In this document: piece after piece, positions 22,740 through 34,958 of the stretch | Layout of the letters: each line of letters starts with the position of its first letter | Numbering within the stretch: position 1 is the first letter of the stretch | Assembly: GCF_019649055.1 (NCBI RefSeq) | Contig: NW_026570294.1 | Span: forward strand, 124,001 to 188,000 | Source: Paramacrobiotus metropolitanus | Lineage: Eukaryota; Tardigrada; Eutardigrada; Parachela; Macrobiotidae | Length of the DNA stretch: 64,000 bases | Reading direction: 5' to 3' | Program-made: the position numbers and the translations under genes | Notes under the pieces: generated by a model | Databases searched by the model: none | Seen by the model: the letters and a program-made list of their open reading frames with translations, nothing else | Told to the model about the DNA's origin: nothing

Positions 22740-23640
22740 TCTTGTGAACCCACTTTGCGATTTCTTGGCATTTTGCAATCGATCCGTGGAGAATAAACGG
22801 AGCTTTGTTTTTTTCTTTTCTCGAATAATTCAGAGAAATCAGTTTTGGCTCCTTGTTAACCCAGCTGTTACCAAGGAGCCAGCCGAACAGTCGACTGGCA
22901 AAGGGACAACTGGTCAAGCGCGAAGGTTCACGGGTCTGGGTGGTATCAGTTAACGATACCACGCTACGGAGACACGAAAATCAGATGCGGCCGCGACGTT
23001 GGCTGCATCTGGATGAGCGTGCAATACCGGAGGAACATAACGCCCCGAAAAAGCACGGGGCACTCTATGCTCGGTGCTTCCGGTGTATAAAGAATAGTCG
23101 GCGACTGTGCCGCGCCGAAAGCACCGAGCGCAATGCCTGTTGCTACAGCACATGCGCCTATAATTCCTGACGCCGGCACTGAACAGCAGAAACAGGAGCC
23201 GATAAAGAAGCCTCAGGAGGCAGTGCCGGAAACTACTGCCACAAAATCTGAAAAGCCACCAAAAACGAGTTCAGCAGCTTCGTCTATTGCAAAATCTAAA
23301 CTGACAAAGACGCTCGTCGCCAAAAGTGAGAACACAACTCAGGTGCTACAACCGAAGATACGAAAAGCGGGCGAGGAACCCGGACCGACTACTCACGGAT
23401 CCAAAATTCGGGAAGTGATTTTGGTCAACTCTTTTTGGTTGTTTGATTTGAGTGGGTTTTCCAACTGGGAAGGTGACAGTTGTGTATGTGACCTTTTACA
23501 AAGCAATCGTTTTACTGGGTATTTTAGTTCGCTGATCGGATTAATCAGCGACCATCGAGCTATAATAAATTCCTGTTTATTATTCATACTGTGACAAAAA
23601 TAATTTTTTATTCTAGGAATTTTTCCAAGAGAGATCGATC
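22740..23640 (+). pseudogene. Ty3/gypsy Pol C-terminal relic, copy 1
   Basis: A plus frame at about 22,934-22,999 encodes VWVVSVNDTTLRRHENQMRP, matching the conserved integrase-tail motif of many animal Ty3/gypsy elements (a V.V...RRH.NQ.RPR pattern after the integrase core). The frame then runs on as a lysine/threonine/proline-rich tail to about 23,390. The integrase core is absent. A second, more decayed copy lies at 27,090-27,490. Hairpin-like inverted duplications interrupt both copies at different places. Confidence 0.6.
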
Positions 23641-23960
23641 CGTGGAGAATAAACGGAGCTGGTAAGAGCTGCGTTCACATTGTGAACAGCTGGGATCACA
23701 TTGTGAACCCAGCTGTTTCCAACTCCGTGTGAACTTCACAAGGACCCCGTAACTGTCCGGACAAAGCCAGTCGGCGATGCCGTCGACCAGTTCGGTCCAA
23801 AGAAGCCGGTAGAGAGGACGACGTTGTTCCCGGCTGGTTTCTTTGGACCCGACTGTGTCGACACAGTCGCCCAGGAATACTCACTGACGCTGATAATAAA
23901 TCGGGTTAAGCACCTTAGAGTTCTTGGATTTCGTCTTTTGATCGGTGAGTAAAGCAGTCA
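23430..23960 (+). repeat. LTR-like sequence following gypsy relic 1
   Basis: Sequence from about GGTGACAGTTGTGTATGTGA (23,472) to GATCGGTGAGTAAA (about 23,955) matches 27,805-28,225 after relic copy 2, with shared blocks GTGACAAAA, AAACGGAGCTGGTAA, CTGTCCGGACAAA and CCCAGGAATACTCA. A long untranslated block directly after a gypsy Pol tail is most simply an LTR. Exact ends are not resolved. Confidence 0.45.
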
Positions 23961-24290
23961 TTTGTATTTACTTTGTAATTGCGCTTTTTTGAATAACAGC
24001 TTTTGAAATTTATCTATGCTTTTGAAATTTTACGGACACCAATCAGTTATTTCTGTACCGTTTTAATGGCAGAAGTGAATTTCTTCATGACGTTGGTGAA
24101 TAGTTAACAACTTAACGTTACCTGATAAACACAAAAAAAGTACAATATAATGATATACTTTTCGCGCACAACTGATGAACGATTTTTCTTACAAACTCAG
24201 ATAACGAAAAGCTCCATTTGAAAGATAGATCCACCGAAACCCTTATAAATGATATAATGCTGTAGTTAGATACCATTTGACCTATGTTTC
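23960..24290 (+). repeat. Dispersed repeat family A, copy 2
   Basis: Matches 1-410, including the later blocks CTTTTCGCGCACAACTGATG and GAAAGATAGATCCACC that are seen only here and in copy 1. Confidence 0.65.
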
Positions 24291-24347
24291 AGGTGGCTTA
24301 ATCTACTGTATTTCCAACGCCCCCAACGCCCGTATGGTGGAAAATTT

Positions 24348-24407
24348 GAAGCCACCGTATAAAAGCCGGTGAAAACCAAAATTCACCGGCTTTTATACGG
24401 TGGCTTC
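24348..24407. repeat. Perfect 26-bp inverted repeat, 8-bp loop
   Basis: GAAGCCACCGTATAAAAGCC followed by GGTGAA, an 8-base spacer, then the exact reverse complement. It would form a strong hairpin. Confidence 0.95.
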
Positions 24408-24409
24408 GA

Positions 24410-24780
24410 TGGTTTCGAATCCTTTTCCTTAGTTTCCTATCGTAACAAGTAGCAAGTAGAGGAAAACAAGGCACGCAGACCGCACTGCTTGAAATGAAAA
24501 ATACTGCCAGAAGACGACTTAAATAAAACGGCGGGAGATGTCTTAGTTGAATGTACGAAATGTTAATCGCTTGCTTGCTAATTGATCAGCATTACCTTGA
24601 CGAAAGCAAATCATTAGCAAAGAAGCTGACCATGAGGAGATATAAACTTTTACCACTGTTCATTTAAAAGATCTAATGAGGGGACCACAAGACAAACTTC
24701 TAGTAATTTTCATAAGTAAACCCAATTCAAAACCTTTCTAACAGCCTGTAGTTCATGTTAATAATAACGCCGGCATAGTT
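24410..24780. other. Intergenic, no gene seen
   Basis: No supported feature. Confidence 0.4.
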
Positions 24781-24784
24781 GTAG

Positions 24785-25060
24785 GCGGTACATGCGCAGC
24801 GCGCGCTGCACGGCGTTACTTATTTGGGCGGATCGTTGCGGGTATCTGGCGGTGGAATAAAGAAAGCTGGAGCAGCGCGCGCTAAAGAGGTTGTGGTGCG
24901 CCGGGAAGAGCCGGGGTGGCTAGATCCGGGTAAAAAAACGATGACCCAGCGGCAGTACGTCAGTCTGGCCGGGAACGATGACACCAGTCAAGCAGGCAAC
25001 CAGCAGAGCTCCTGGAGTAACAGCACGTCAAATCGTGGGAAAACAGTGGAAAACAGGAAT
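24785..25060 (-). pseudogene. Decayed copy of the secreted proline-rich peptide exon
   Basis: On the minus strand, from a conserved AG|GAGCTCTG acceptor at about 25,014, the frame reads ALLVACLTGVIVPGQTDVLP then LGHRF, aligning with ALLVICLAAAIVPGQADVLP in the intact exon at 36,506-36,726. A stop follows at 24,920-24,922, where the intact gene continues. Flanking DNA on both sides is also homologous, so this is a segmental copy. Confidence 0.7.
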
Positions 25061-25099
25061 ACTGCGGATATGTCTGTAGAACTGTAAGTAAAAGTCAGA

Positions 25100-26340
25100 A
25101 GAAATAATGAGAAGGATATCAACATTCCCAAGCGAGCTATCGCTCATCATCCCGTGCGTGCTAATAGCACGGCATCCTGACGAGATAGGCGGCAGATTTC
25201 ATGCGCAGGATAGCCGATACTGTTCATGTGAAACCGTACCAGCCGCCAAGGGTTGGCGGAGTGTTACAAGCGCGACGCCTGTCCACCCATTGATTTTTAT
25301 CTTCCCCTAAAGCAGCAGCAGGTTTTCGTTACGATGGAACTTTTGAACTAACATTTTATAAGATGTACTGCAGCTCCAACATGGAAGCAGCATCTTCGGG
25401 CTTGCCGCAAATTGCCAAACAGTGGTGGCTCACAGGGTTGCACAAGCACGGCAAGAAATTGTTTGTCAGAACGGGCGAGAGTCGGTGCATCTGTTAGTGA
25501 TTCAAGCTCCCGAGATTATATTGTGTGGTAAAGCAAATGAGCGCGGTTATGTAGAGACTTTATTACGCCAATATCGTGGAGTAATCCTATTACGATTTTA
25601 CAAAATGTTAAAGATTTTGCAACATAGAATGGTTTGATCAGTTCTGGGATTGCAGCCGCAAACGATTCAGTTAGCGCAAGTGGGCGTAAGGCCTAAGCTA
25701 ACGCTGTTGCATGATATATAAAAATTATTTGTCGGATTGTGCAACGGCTTTGCAATGAAGAGAACGGTTGAACGGCATTGCATCGCTAGAATGTACTCAA
25801 ACGCCCACCTCGCAAGGTTAGGGATCTACGGTCAAGGTAATGCACTCAGTTCGATTAAATTTTGAGCTTCGTACGTCACGACAGATTGAGATGTGCAACC
25901 GAATAGGCATCTGAACTGCCGCAAGAAAGCATAGTACGGTTTATCCGACGGCATGATACAGTGTTTTATCGGTAGGTACCTGCAGACCCGCACATCAGCC
26001 TCGGGTTGCCACATATGCCGTTGCACTCGTATGACTGGGAGACAGGCCATCGTTTCCTGTCTGTGGATCGTTTTTGTGCGCTGAAACCGCAGACCGCGGG
26101 TACGCTGGCTGATGGTTGGTGCACATGATTCGATCAATAATTTTCTGCTGTTCGTAGTCACCGCTAGACGTTTAGTATGCAGTCGAACCGTCGTTTATGG
26201 TAGTTTTCCATCTCTCGATGTACCGCTTCAGTTCGGAGGTATTTATGGTGCACGCTGTACCGAGTCTACAAACACTGCTCCCTTATGCGTACTTGTAAAT
26301 GCATGAAGGCTTCATTTCAGAACTGAATGCTATATTCTAG
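25100..26340 (+). repeat. Dispersed repeat family C, copy 2 (empty site)
   Basis: Collinear with 19,380-19,639 plus 21,487-22,640 but without the 1,847-bp Mutator-like insertion. The unoccupied site is the GGAACTTTTGAACTAACATT text near 25,340. No gene is recognised. Confidence 0.75.
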
Positions 26341-26342
26341 AA

Positions 26343-26439
26343 AGTTGCTCCAAAGGCTAATCCCCCTTCGTTGTTGCTAATCCCCCTTTGCAGGTTTTAT
26401 TAAAACCTGCAAAAGGGGATAGTTTCCTTTGGAGCAACT
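26343..26439. repeat. Nested imperfect hairpin
   Basis: Outer arms AGTTGCTCCAAAGG (26,343-26,356) and its complement (26,426-26,439). Inner arms around 26,380-26,421 run from ATCCCCCTTTGCAGGTTTTA to its complement with one base of length difference. Confidence 0.85.
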
Positions 26440-26730
26440 TCGCTAATCTTGGGATTTCGAAAAAATGATCGTGAAATTTGCCGAAATGTTTATAAACACT
26501 GTTTATTTCACTGGAAATGTCTGGAATAATCCCTGGAATAATGGAACGAAAACGACAAAATGAGCACCAAAAACACCCAGGAACACTTCCAGGCGCCCAT
26601 AATTGGCTTATACCATGCATTGCTGGTTTGTTGCATTTTGTCTGTTGATTGTTGAGTATACTCACCTATCAAAAGACCCAGTCCAACAAATCCGGCTGCT
26701 AACCGCTTTACGTAAAGCGTCATTTGTGTG
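26440..26730. other. Intergenic, no gene seen
   Basis: No supported feature. Confidence 0.4.
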
Positions 26731-26920
26731 TATTTGGTGGTCGCGCTTTTACGGCAGAATAACAACATGAATTGGAAATGTCACGGTCGGCAACCAATTA
26801 TTCTGTACACCGGGAGTGATTTTTTCACGGCGTCCTGATCGCCGCTGACCATACTGAATAATTAACTGATAAGTATACAGAATGATAATAATTTTGCGCA
26901 AAACTGTCCTTTTGTTTTCG
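26730..26920 (+). repeat. Dispersed repeat family A, copy 3
   Basis: Matches 1-180, including GCAACCAATTATTCTGTA, CGGCGTCCTGATC and GAATAATTAACTGA. Confidence 0.65.
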
Positions 26921-27468
26921 GGATATGGAACACTTCTTCGGAAGCCAGCGACGATGCCAGCGATGTCGTCCGCTTGTCGAAGTTTTGCTGGTAGCGTCGC
27001 CCGACGCCAGCAAACCTATCAGCAAAACTTGGACAAGCGGACGACGGTGAAGTATTTCCAAGTCGCCGATTATATTATAACGGTCGGCGATTTATGTAAT
27101 ACCGGCCAACCGAATAGTCGACTGGAAAAGGGGACAACTGGTTAAGCACGAAGGTTCACGCGTTTGGGTGATATCACTTAACGACGCCACGCGACGGAGC
27201 CACGAACATCCGGTGCGACCGCGACATTAGCTGCATCTGAATGAGCGCGCAATATCGGAGGCAATACCTAACGCGGTGCGTTAGGTGCCTACGATATAGT
27301 ACGCTCATCCGGAAAAGCGAGCGACGGCATTGACTAAATCGACTGTACCTTATGCACCGAGCGCAGCGCACCGCTTGCCACTACAGCTCATGCGCCTAAT
27401 AATTTCGGACGACGGCACTGAACAGCAGAAACAAGAGCCGATAAAGTAGCCTGACTGGAGGCAGTGCC

Positions 27469-27540
27469 GGAAACTGCTGCCGCAAAATCTGAAAAGCCAC
27501 AGACGTCTGTGGCTTTTCATATTTTGCGGCAGCAGTTTCC
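27469..27540. repeat. 72-bp near-perfect palindrome
   Basis: Arms of 36 bases with one mismatch, centred on CAGACGTCTG. The left arm corresponds to unique sequence in relic copy 1; the right arm is an inverted duplicate of it. Confidence 0.95.
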
Positions 27541-27639
27541 AGATTTTGCGGCACAGACGTCTGTCGCTTTTCCGATTTTGCGGCAGTAGTGCTGAACTCT
27601 TTGACGAATTCAGCACTGCTACAACCGGAGCAAAAAAGC

Positions 27640-27720
27640 GGACGAGAAATTAAGAACCCGGATCGACCACTCATATGAGTCTCATATGAGTAGTCGATCC
27701 GGGTTCTTAATTTCTCGTCC
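27640..27720. repeat. 81-bp hairpin, 40-bp arms, 1-bp loop
   Basis: GGACGAGAAATTAAGAACCC and 20 further bases are followed, after a single T, by their reverse complement with one mismatch. Relic copy 1 has only one arm at the same position, so the second arm is a templated inverted duplication. Confidence 0.95.
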
Positions 27721-28239
27721 ATGCATGGATCCGAAATTCGGGGAGTAGTTTTCGTCACTTATTTCTGGTTGTTCCAGTGGAATGGATTTCCCAACGAGAG
27801 GAGGTGTCAGTTGTGGATGTGACCTTTCACACAGCCACCGTCTTGAGCCGTTTATTTTAGTTCGCTTCGTAGATTAGTCAGCAACCAAGGAGCTACAGAT
27901 ATAGTAAGTTCCAATTTACTATTCACGTCGTGACAAAAGTTATTTTTATTGTACGAATTTTTCCAGAGAAATCGAATTGTGAGAAAAAAACGGAGCTGGT
28001 AACAGCTGGGTTCGCAAGAACCACGAAACTGGCCGGACAAATGCATTCGGCGATGGAGTCGACCAGTTCGGTTCCAAAGAAACCGGTAGAAGGGGCGACA
28101 CAGACACCCAGGAATACTCATTAAGACGCTGATAATTATCCAAGAACTCCAAGGATGCCTAACCCAGTTATAACTGGGTTATGCATCTTTCGGTTTTTGG
28201 GTTGCGTCTTCTGATCGGTGAGTAAATTATATAAAGCAG

Positions 28240-28340
28240 TCCTTTGTATTTATTCTGCAGTCACGCTTTTAGAATAACAGTATGTTTTTGAAATTTCACG
28301 GACGGCAACCAGTTATTTCTGTACGTTTTAGCGGAAGTCG
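28240..28340 (+). repeat. Dispersed repeat family A, copy 4
   Basis: Contains TTTTTGAAATTTCACGGACG and GCAACCAGTTATTTCTGTAC. A further family A block (TTTTACGGCTGAAAGTC) appears near 28,850, after an intervening tandem duplication. Confidence 0.6.
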
Positions 28341-28420
28341 TTCCGGCAATAATGTTCCCCATGCCGGACACGACAAATTTTATTGCCGCAATCAGTCCCT
28401 ACATTATACAACTTTCGCAG

Positions 28421-28783
28421 TTTTTTTTTTACTGGTAACGCTGTGGAAACGCTGGTGGCAGTTTTTCAAAGGTCACCGGTTGACCTGAAAATCAGCTTTC
28501 CGTTCTAGGTCCCCCGTGTCACCATTCTGGCCAAATGTTTACCGTTTTGATGGTGGCAGGGGGACACGGCAAAAATGTCCGGGGGGACATTTTTGCCGTG
28601 TCCTTTTTTTTTACTGGTAACGCTGTGGAAACGCTGGTGGCAGTTTTTCAAAGGTCACCGGTTGACCTGAAAATCAGCTTTCCGTTCTAGGTCCCCCGTG
28701 TCACCATTCTGGCCAAAGGGTTACCGTTTTGATGGTGGCAGGGGGGACACGGCAAAAATGTCCGGGGGGACATTTTTGCCGGT
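28421..28783. repeat. 182-bp tandem duplication, each copy ending in a hairpin
   Basis: ACTGGTAACGCTGTGGAAAC at 28,431 recurs at 28,613 and the following ~170 bases match almost throughout. Each copy ends in a 19-base inverted repeat, GGACACGGCAAAAATGTCC and its complement (28,562-28,603 and about 28,745-28,783). Confidence 0.9.
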
Positions 28784-28899
28784 CACACCCGTACGCTGAA
28801 AGTTTGGAGCCACTGCAGAAAGCCGGCGAAAACCGAAGCCTCTCCCTTAGTTTTACGGCTGAAAGTCCGATTTGTGCCCTAAAGTCTGACTCTGATTCG

Positions 28900-29825
28900 C
28901 ACTGATATCATGGTTTTTTAATGGTTTTCATTACCTTACCGGAGACGTTTGCTAACATGATACTTCATGCACCACATAAAAATTTAAGATACCGTATGGT
29001 TCCCATATGTCACGTGAATGTACGGTTAATTAAACTCATCGAATGGTTTGAGATTTTAACGTTAGTGGTGGGTCTTGTTGTGAGGATACCTGTAATAACA
29101 ACGATGCCCGTGCCCATTGTACGAGGAATGATAACTTGGGGTCATACTTTTGTAGTGGAAACACAAAGCCGAGGACATGAAAGATTTTCTAACCTTGACT
29201 CTTCGGTTTACTATAGTTACATACGTAAGTTACTTAGACCGGTCGTTTCCCGCCCTTTTTACTGTTATCGCTCAAATGGTAACTAGCGCCGCAATCTGTT
29301 TAAAATTTCACAACTTTACATCGCTTTACAAGCGAGACACAATAAACAGTATCGCATAATTAGCAAACAACAATGCAAAACATTGCAACTGCCATAATTA
29401 ACGTCATAATTATTGCTAAACAATCAGATACATGCATCCTGTACATAAAACTTATTATATTTTTATTTCAACTTGTACAAGCCAGTGCCATTTACATTCA
29501 AACTTTAAATACCCAATAATCTGTACATAAAACACTATGGTTGCAGTTTTTATTTAATTGCATGCTATGCAAAGTAACTCCCTGAGGCGCCACAATTCTG
29601 GCTGACCTCGAAGAAGGAGTATGAGGAGGGCTCCAGTAATGCTTATCCCAGAGGGCATCGGACAAGATTTTTCGGTGATATATAGCAAATGGTTTCAACA
29701 AAATAGTCAATACGTAATATGTAATATGACATAACAAAATCTGCCTAAGTATGACATAACAATATCTGTCTAGAAAGTATGAACATATAACATATGCATT
29801 TATGCCATTACGATACAACAGATGT
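28900..29825. other. Intergenic, no gene seen
   Basis: A plus frame of about 120 codons opens at 28,921 but has no splice or family support. Confidence 0.35.
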
Positions 29826-29829
29826 ATCG

Positions 29830-30260
29830 CCAAACGAGAGCGTATTTTCGGTTTATTCACATGGTCCGTGATGGTCAGGCTTAAACCAAGGCTGGTGGCA
29901 GATCTGCGCCGGATTTACTGGGAGACGAATGTGTAGGAGGAACATTAAAACAGTATCATGAGCGAACGCTTCGATCCCGGCGGAGGGCCAATACGACAAG
30001 GTACAAGCACAAGCACAGTTACGGAACATGATATATGTCCAAAGCCCACTACTATGCACCATTACAAAAACAGCACCACGGTCAATCTGCATGTGGTGGT
30101 CAAAGTACTGCGGAAATTCCGGCGCCATTGCAGAAATCTCGCGTGTTACAGCTGCACATGGTCGTTCTGATGCCTTGGATATCTGAGAACCAGGCAGCAG
30201 TGTTAAGCATGACCTGTGTCAAGAACTTACTAGAGGTAGAGGACTGGGAAGCGACTCTGC
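29830..30260 (+). repeat. Dispersed repeat family D, copy 1
   Basis: Matches 39,245-39,600 in the same orientation: ATGTATCGCCAAACGAGAGC, AGCGAACGCTTCGATCC, ATTACAAAAACAGCACCACG and GTGGTCAAAGTA. Neither copy has a recognisable coding frame. The last part (30,150-30,215) is also the inverted partner of 18,140-18,210. Confidence 0.65.
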
Positions 30261-30299
30261 AACGGTCGACTACGTCATCACTGTCGCATACATAATGCA

Positions 30300-33200
30300 C
30301 TGGTGTGCTATTGCTTACCATAGACCCACAGATTTTATTGTCCCTTTTTAAAGATATTCTCAGTTCCTTTCTCCTCTGAAGCTTTCTGATATTTTTAACA
30401 GATCATATTGAATTTAGAAACCCAAACATGAGGGTTTAGAAATAGAAGAGAAAAGAAATATGCTGAGAAAACTGACAAAAACCGTAAAAAACGCGCATCT
30501 GTCACCATGGCAGCCGCCCTCCCGTGTATGCGAGAGTGATGACGTCAAACGGTAGGTTACCAGTCCTCCTCAGTCCTCACACTATAGTAAGTACTTGCCT
30601 GTGTATATGCACGAGTAGTTCACAAAATTATATTTTACATTGAAATGAAAATTCGCGAACGTCGAATGCGGCTGTACCATCGCCGTGTAAGATGTCTATT
30701 TACTCAGTAGATTAAAACGAATACAGTTTGAAGGCACCAACTTCAAACAAACGAAGAAAAAAATTCAATTGCACATAAATTTATCTGAACTGAATTAACA
30801 GCCGTCCATGGATGGCGATGACTGCAAATATTTGAGCGTAGTGCAGTGGCACTCGTGGCGTGGCTAACAATGTAAAGCGCTTTCGTCACTGATTCCTTTA
30901 CGTCTCATTTGCAAGAAAACGGTTCAAGCTTTTTTAAAAATGTCAAGTACTCTGTAAAGGGTACATCCTGTTTAATCGAAAGAGGAAAAAATCTGAAAGA
31001 AAACCGGTTTGTGGAAAATGTGATTTCGGGTGTTTCACTTAAACGACCATCGCCCATTCACTTACCATAGTGTTTCACCTAAGGGGACCACTATGAGATG
31101 ACTTTTCGTTTAATATGTTTCAAATTTTAACATCAGCTTGTAGGGAATTTTTCGGGCTTTCAGAGAGTGTGTTCCAATACGATATAGTAAACTATGATCA
31201 TAAGTTATTAGTAAAAAAACAAGACCGGGTCAACAGCGGCATAGTAAGTAAATGCAGTGATGTTATCGGCTAGCCATGGCCAGCCACATGGCAGATATGC
31301 CGCAGAAGATCTCAGACAGAACACCTGATGTTGTCCTGTGGCCGGAGCAAACACATTCTTCCCTCTCCAGCTATGTCCTGTCTGGTGATCTCTTTCTGCA
31401 AGCGCGGTCATGGGTATCCGGCTCTGGCACACATTGCTGCCGGTCAGTCAACAAGCACACCATTCAGCTGACGTTTTCCAAAAACTAGTTAAAGGGCTTT
31501 AAAAATCGATAACTTCATTGTAAAACTTGCTACACTTTCCAAATGGGCATCAGATAATGTGTTATTTTCTAGAAAGCTTATATACCGACACTCCGCTGTA
31601 GTCCAACAAAGCATGTTTGAATAAACTCCAAAAAACACTTTTCAAAGAGTGTTTGTCTCAGTTTTTTTTGGATACTAACAACATTTTTTATTAACATGTT
31701 GGAGAATATAAGCTTTCCAGGGTAAAACACATCCAATGATGTGTATTGCATTTCATTCGAAAAAACTTTCTCATTCAACATTTGGTTCCAAAGTTTTTTC
31801 TTTGTTTCTTGAATAGCTCTGTCTAGAGAGAGCGCAGACAAGATCGCAGCACACCATTGTGTAGCCAAACCTTTTGCGCATGCAGTCAGAACAATGGCAA
31901 CAGTGTTCTTTCAGTTGTTTCAAACTTATTCGTGTTTTCCCAGACCCACTTTCATCTCATAGCCCTCCCCTTAAACGACCATACGGGTAGTACTTTTACA
32001 GTTTTTTACGATCGATAAAGTGCGCACTTTCACGATTCCGCCGGAGTGTGCACTTTGACGATCGATACAATTGCACCACAGATGGTACGTATAATTAATT
32101 ATTCGATGAATCGAGTAATTTAAATTACAGATACAGTTTATTACGTACATACGACCGCACACGTGGTCTTGGGGAAACGGCCAGTAATTGGCCCAGGTTA
32201 AACCTTAATTTTAGAGAAGAGCAAAGCAAAAAAAATAAGCATCGACTATCGAGTACCGGATATACTAACAACTGAGAATTAATGGAAACGAAAGTAACTT
32301 GCCTAAAGACTAGCTGAATACTGTATGAAAATTAATTATAACCGTAAATATCAACCACCAGACGTGTCTGAGGGGCGCTGTCCATTTTGATGAACCGATT
32401 ACTACTGGATTGATTGGTAGTTTAATTAGGATCCACCGACTAGCCGAACATCGTTTCAAACCGTCGGTCGAACTGGCCCGCAACCGTTTCCACAACAAGT
32501 CCAGTGCGGTAGGCAAGGATAAATGCTACTACTTTTTCAAAACTTCTATCTAATTTTTTTACGAATAAAATTAATTTAAACCCATCCAACTTGCGCACGC
32601 GGCGCAGAACAAAACTGACGGATGTCGATGATCGCCTGCCGTGGTCAATGAAGTTCAAAGAGATTGTCATGTACTAGAGTAATTGTCAACGGCACAAGAA
32701 TGCGCGACTGTGGACCACCCAAACTGGATGCCGAGCCGAGGCATGCCGATGAGTGGAGGCCTGGAGGGTACAAACGCGTGTGGAATGTTGCGCATATGGA
32801 CGGACCTTTACAGCGGCTTTTTGGGAGTAATCTATGGGTGAAACCTAGTAAAGTCGGATTTGAAAATGTTGGGAAAAAAGTTTTGAAGCGGTAGCAGCAA
32901 CGGATTGGTTGAGCAACGCCAAAAACACCGCGAATACCGAGTATAAGTTGGCTCCGTAGAGATTTCGAAGAAAACATTCTGAGGATAGGCACTGACGAAA
33001 CATTACAAATGTACGCACCTTCGTACAGAACACTTGCCATTAAACTAGTGGCAGGGAATGATCGCCCCAACGGTGGCTATCTTGTTCGCGATGGTCGGCA
33101 GACCTACCGCCTCTATCGGGGCTCAAACTTCGAGAAGTAAAATCCAAAAACTCTCGTGCGAAGTCCTAATCGGACTACTTAAAAACAAAGAAATGGTAAC

Positions 33201-34850
33201 CCAAGAGATTAATAAGGCCCAGTAATCTGATTGTGGCTTGAACCACATACCAGGCTCAGAGCTTTGAGTGGTTTGGGGACGCCAATTGTCTGCTTCTGTG
33301 TCGCAATTACGCATTTTGCGGATAATCCATCGTAAAGCGACAATGCCGCATCACGCTACGGTTCTTGTAATTCTTCGATAATACTCGTACTAATACTGGT
33401 CTAGAGTTGTTCACCGCTCCTGAGACGGGCTTGTAGGTCGCTCTTACAGCCGTTTTTTGTGCGCAATCCATGGGCGAGAGTTTTTTGTAAGAAAAAAAAG
33501 GCGAAGCTAAACATGACATCTACGAGCAGTGACGACGGCTAATAGCGGCTCAGCTAACAGTTTAATTACTGACAGACGACAGTTAACATTTAACAAAATT
33601 TAACAAACTTCACAAGTCAGTCCGCATACAGTGCGATCGAGATGTGAAAGTGTGCATACTTGTAAAATTTCATCAGTTCGGTGAGATGTGACGGTCTTGC
33701 AGTTAAGTACTCGTACAAATTTACACAAAATTTACAACCCTTGCCTTAACATACTGTAGCGATAGTATTTGTACGAACTACGAACGATAAGATCGCCCCG
33801 TTATGATTCATCTTCCATCGCGTTATGAATTTGTCCACTTTACCGGCTAGTTTCCCTTCTCATGAATTTCTAGAATTCAGTCTTGACACTCGCTTGCTAC
33901 AGCTTGCATCTACTTGATTGTTCCTCTTGCTGAAACTCTTGCCGTAAACCTTGCTCCGTTTCTTGAACGCATTGTCATTAAACATGCCTTGAGTTACGTT
34001 GTTGTGTTTGACCGCTTGGGATGAACCTGTGTCATCCCAATCGGAGCCACCTGTGTAATTGAGTTACATCAGTAAGAGCGTCCTCGGCCAGCATCGTTGC
34101 CGGTCGTACCACCTTTCATCCTAACAGCCGACAGATCGTGGTACGGTGGATTAACCAACCCACTAGAACAGCAGCCAGATAGGCTGTTGTTACAATACAG
34201 TCGAAAATCGGCTGCACTGGTTTGAAAAGTCAAGGTAAACTAATTACAATACGAACAGACATGCAAGTTTAGTTTGAACCATAACACTCACAGATTCCTC
34301 ACTCCACAATATTTATTAATGCTTCAGTTTAATACATTTGGCTCTTTGGTTACTTGATCAGACAAATCATGTACCGTGACGGAGTACAAGATCGGTACCG
34401 ACGTTACCAGCCCACTATCACATTTCCAACAAGAAAAAACTAGTAATCCTAGACTCCTAGTACCTAACAATTACGTTCAAGTACGTACCTAAGTTAAATG
34501 CAATTCGCTTTTGTCATTAAAGTTCAACAAGGTAAGGGCCAACCACCTCGCGCCTGAACTAGCGGGAAACCAAAATGTCGTTGGAGAGACACAACAAGTT
34601 AGTCGAGGTAGTAATGGGCAAGAATGGCCAACTGGAGATTTCCAAACGGAATGTTGTCAAAGTTGCGCAAGTCTAGAATGACTGAATGATCATTCCATCC
34701 TTGCATCTCGTCGGCATCTCCACATTCCATGGTTCCATAGCTGCAACATGCAAATTTAGACAACATGGCAACTTTAGAAAATTTTTACAAGAGGGCAATA
34801 GGAATTTATGCTCCTGCATTATTCAGCAGAACATTGAATTTAAAATTTAC
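30300..34850. other. 4.5-kb stretch with no supported gene
   Basis: I read both strands here and found only short unsupported frames. A plus frame at about 32,690-32,894 is open and moderately GC-rich, but has no recognised motif. No tandem arrays or clear inverted-repeat elements were seen. Partial inverted similarity exists between 31,565-31,580 and 31,700-31,715. Confidence 0.4.
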
Positions 34851-34958
34851 CGTTAGAATATTCGTCGTAAACCTGTCCACTTGTTTCCAGGATACGGGAC
34901 ACCCCGTAACCAGACAGTGTACACCTTTTTTAAGCGCTTCTTGAGCCTAATGCTTACA

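Larger units (their letters stand above)
27060..28235 (+). pseudogene. Ty3/gypsy tail relic and LTR-like block, copy 2
   Basis: Shares the 22,850-23,960 organisation: AGTCGACTGGAAAAGGGGAC, a decayed RRHENQ-type integrase tail region (about 27,130-27,235), GGCACTGAACAGCAGAAACA, then an LTR-like block from about 27,805. The coding frame is broken. Extra inverted duplications (27,469-27,540 and 27,640-27,720) are present here and not in copy 1. Confidence 0.55.

Noticed and set aside
28921-29286. Hydrophobic 120-codon plus frame
   Set aside because: Composition is consistent with AT-rich chance ORF; no splice sites, homology or conserved neighbour.
32645-33070. Overlapping frames on both strands near 32.7-33.0 kb
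   Set aside because: No motif, splice pattern or repeat partner could be identified on either strand.
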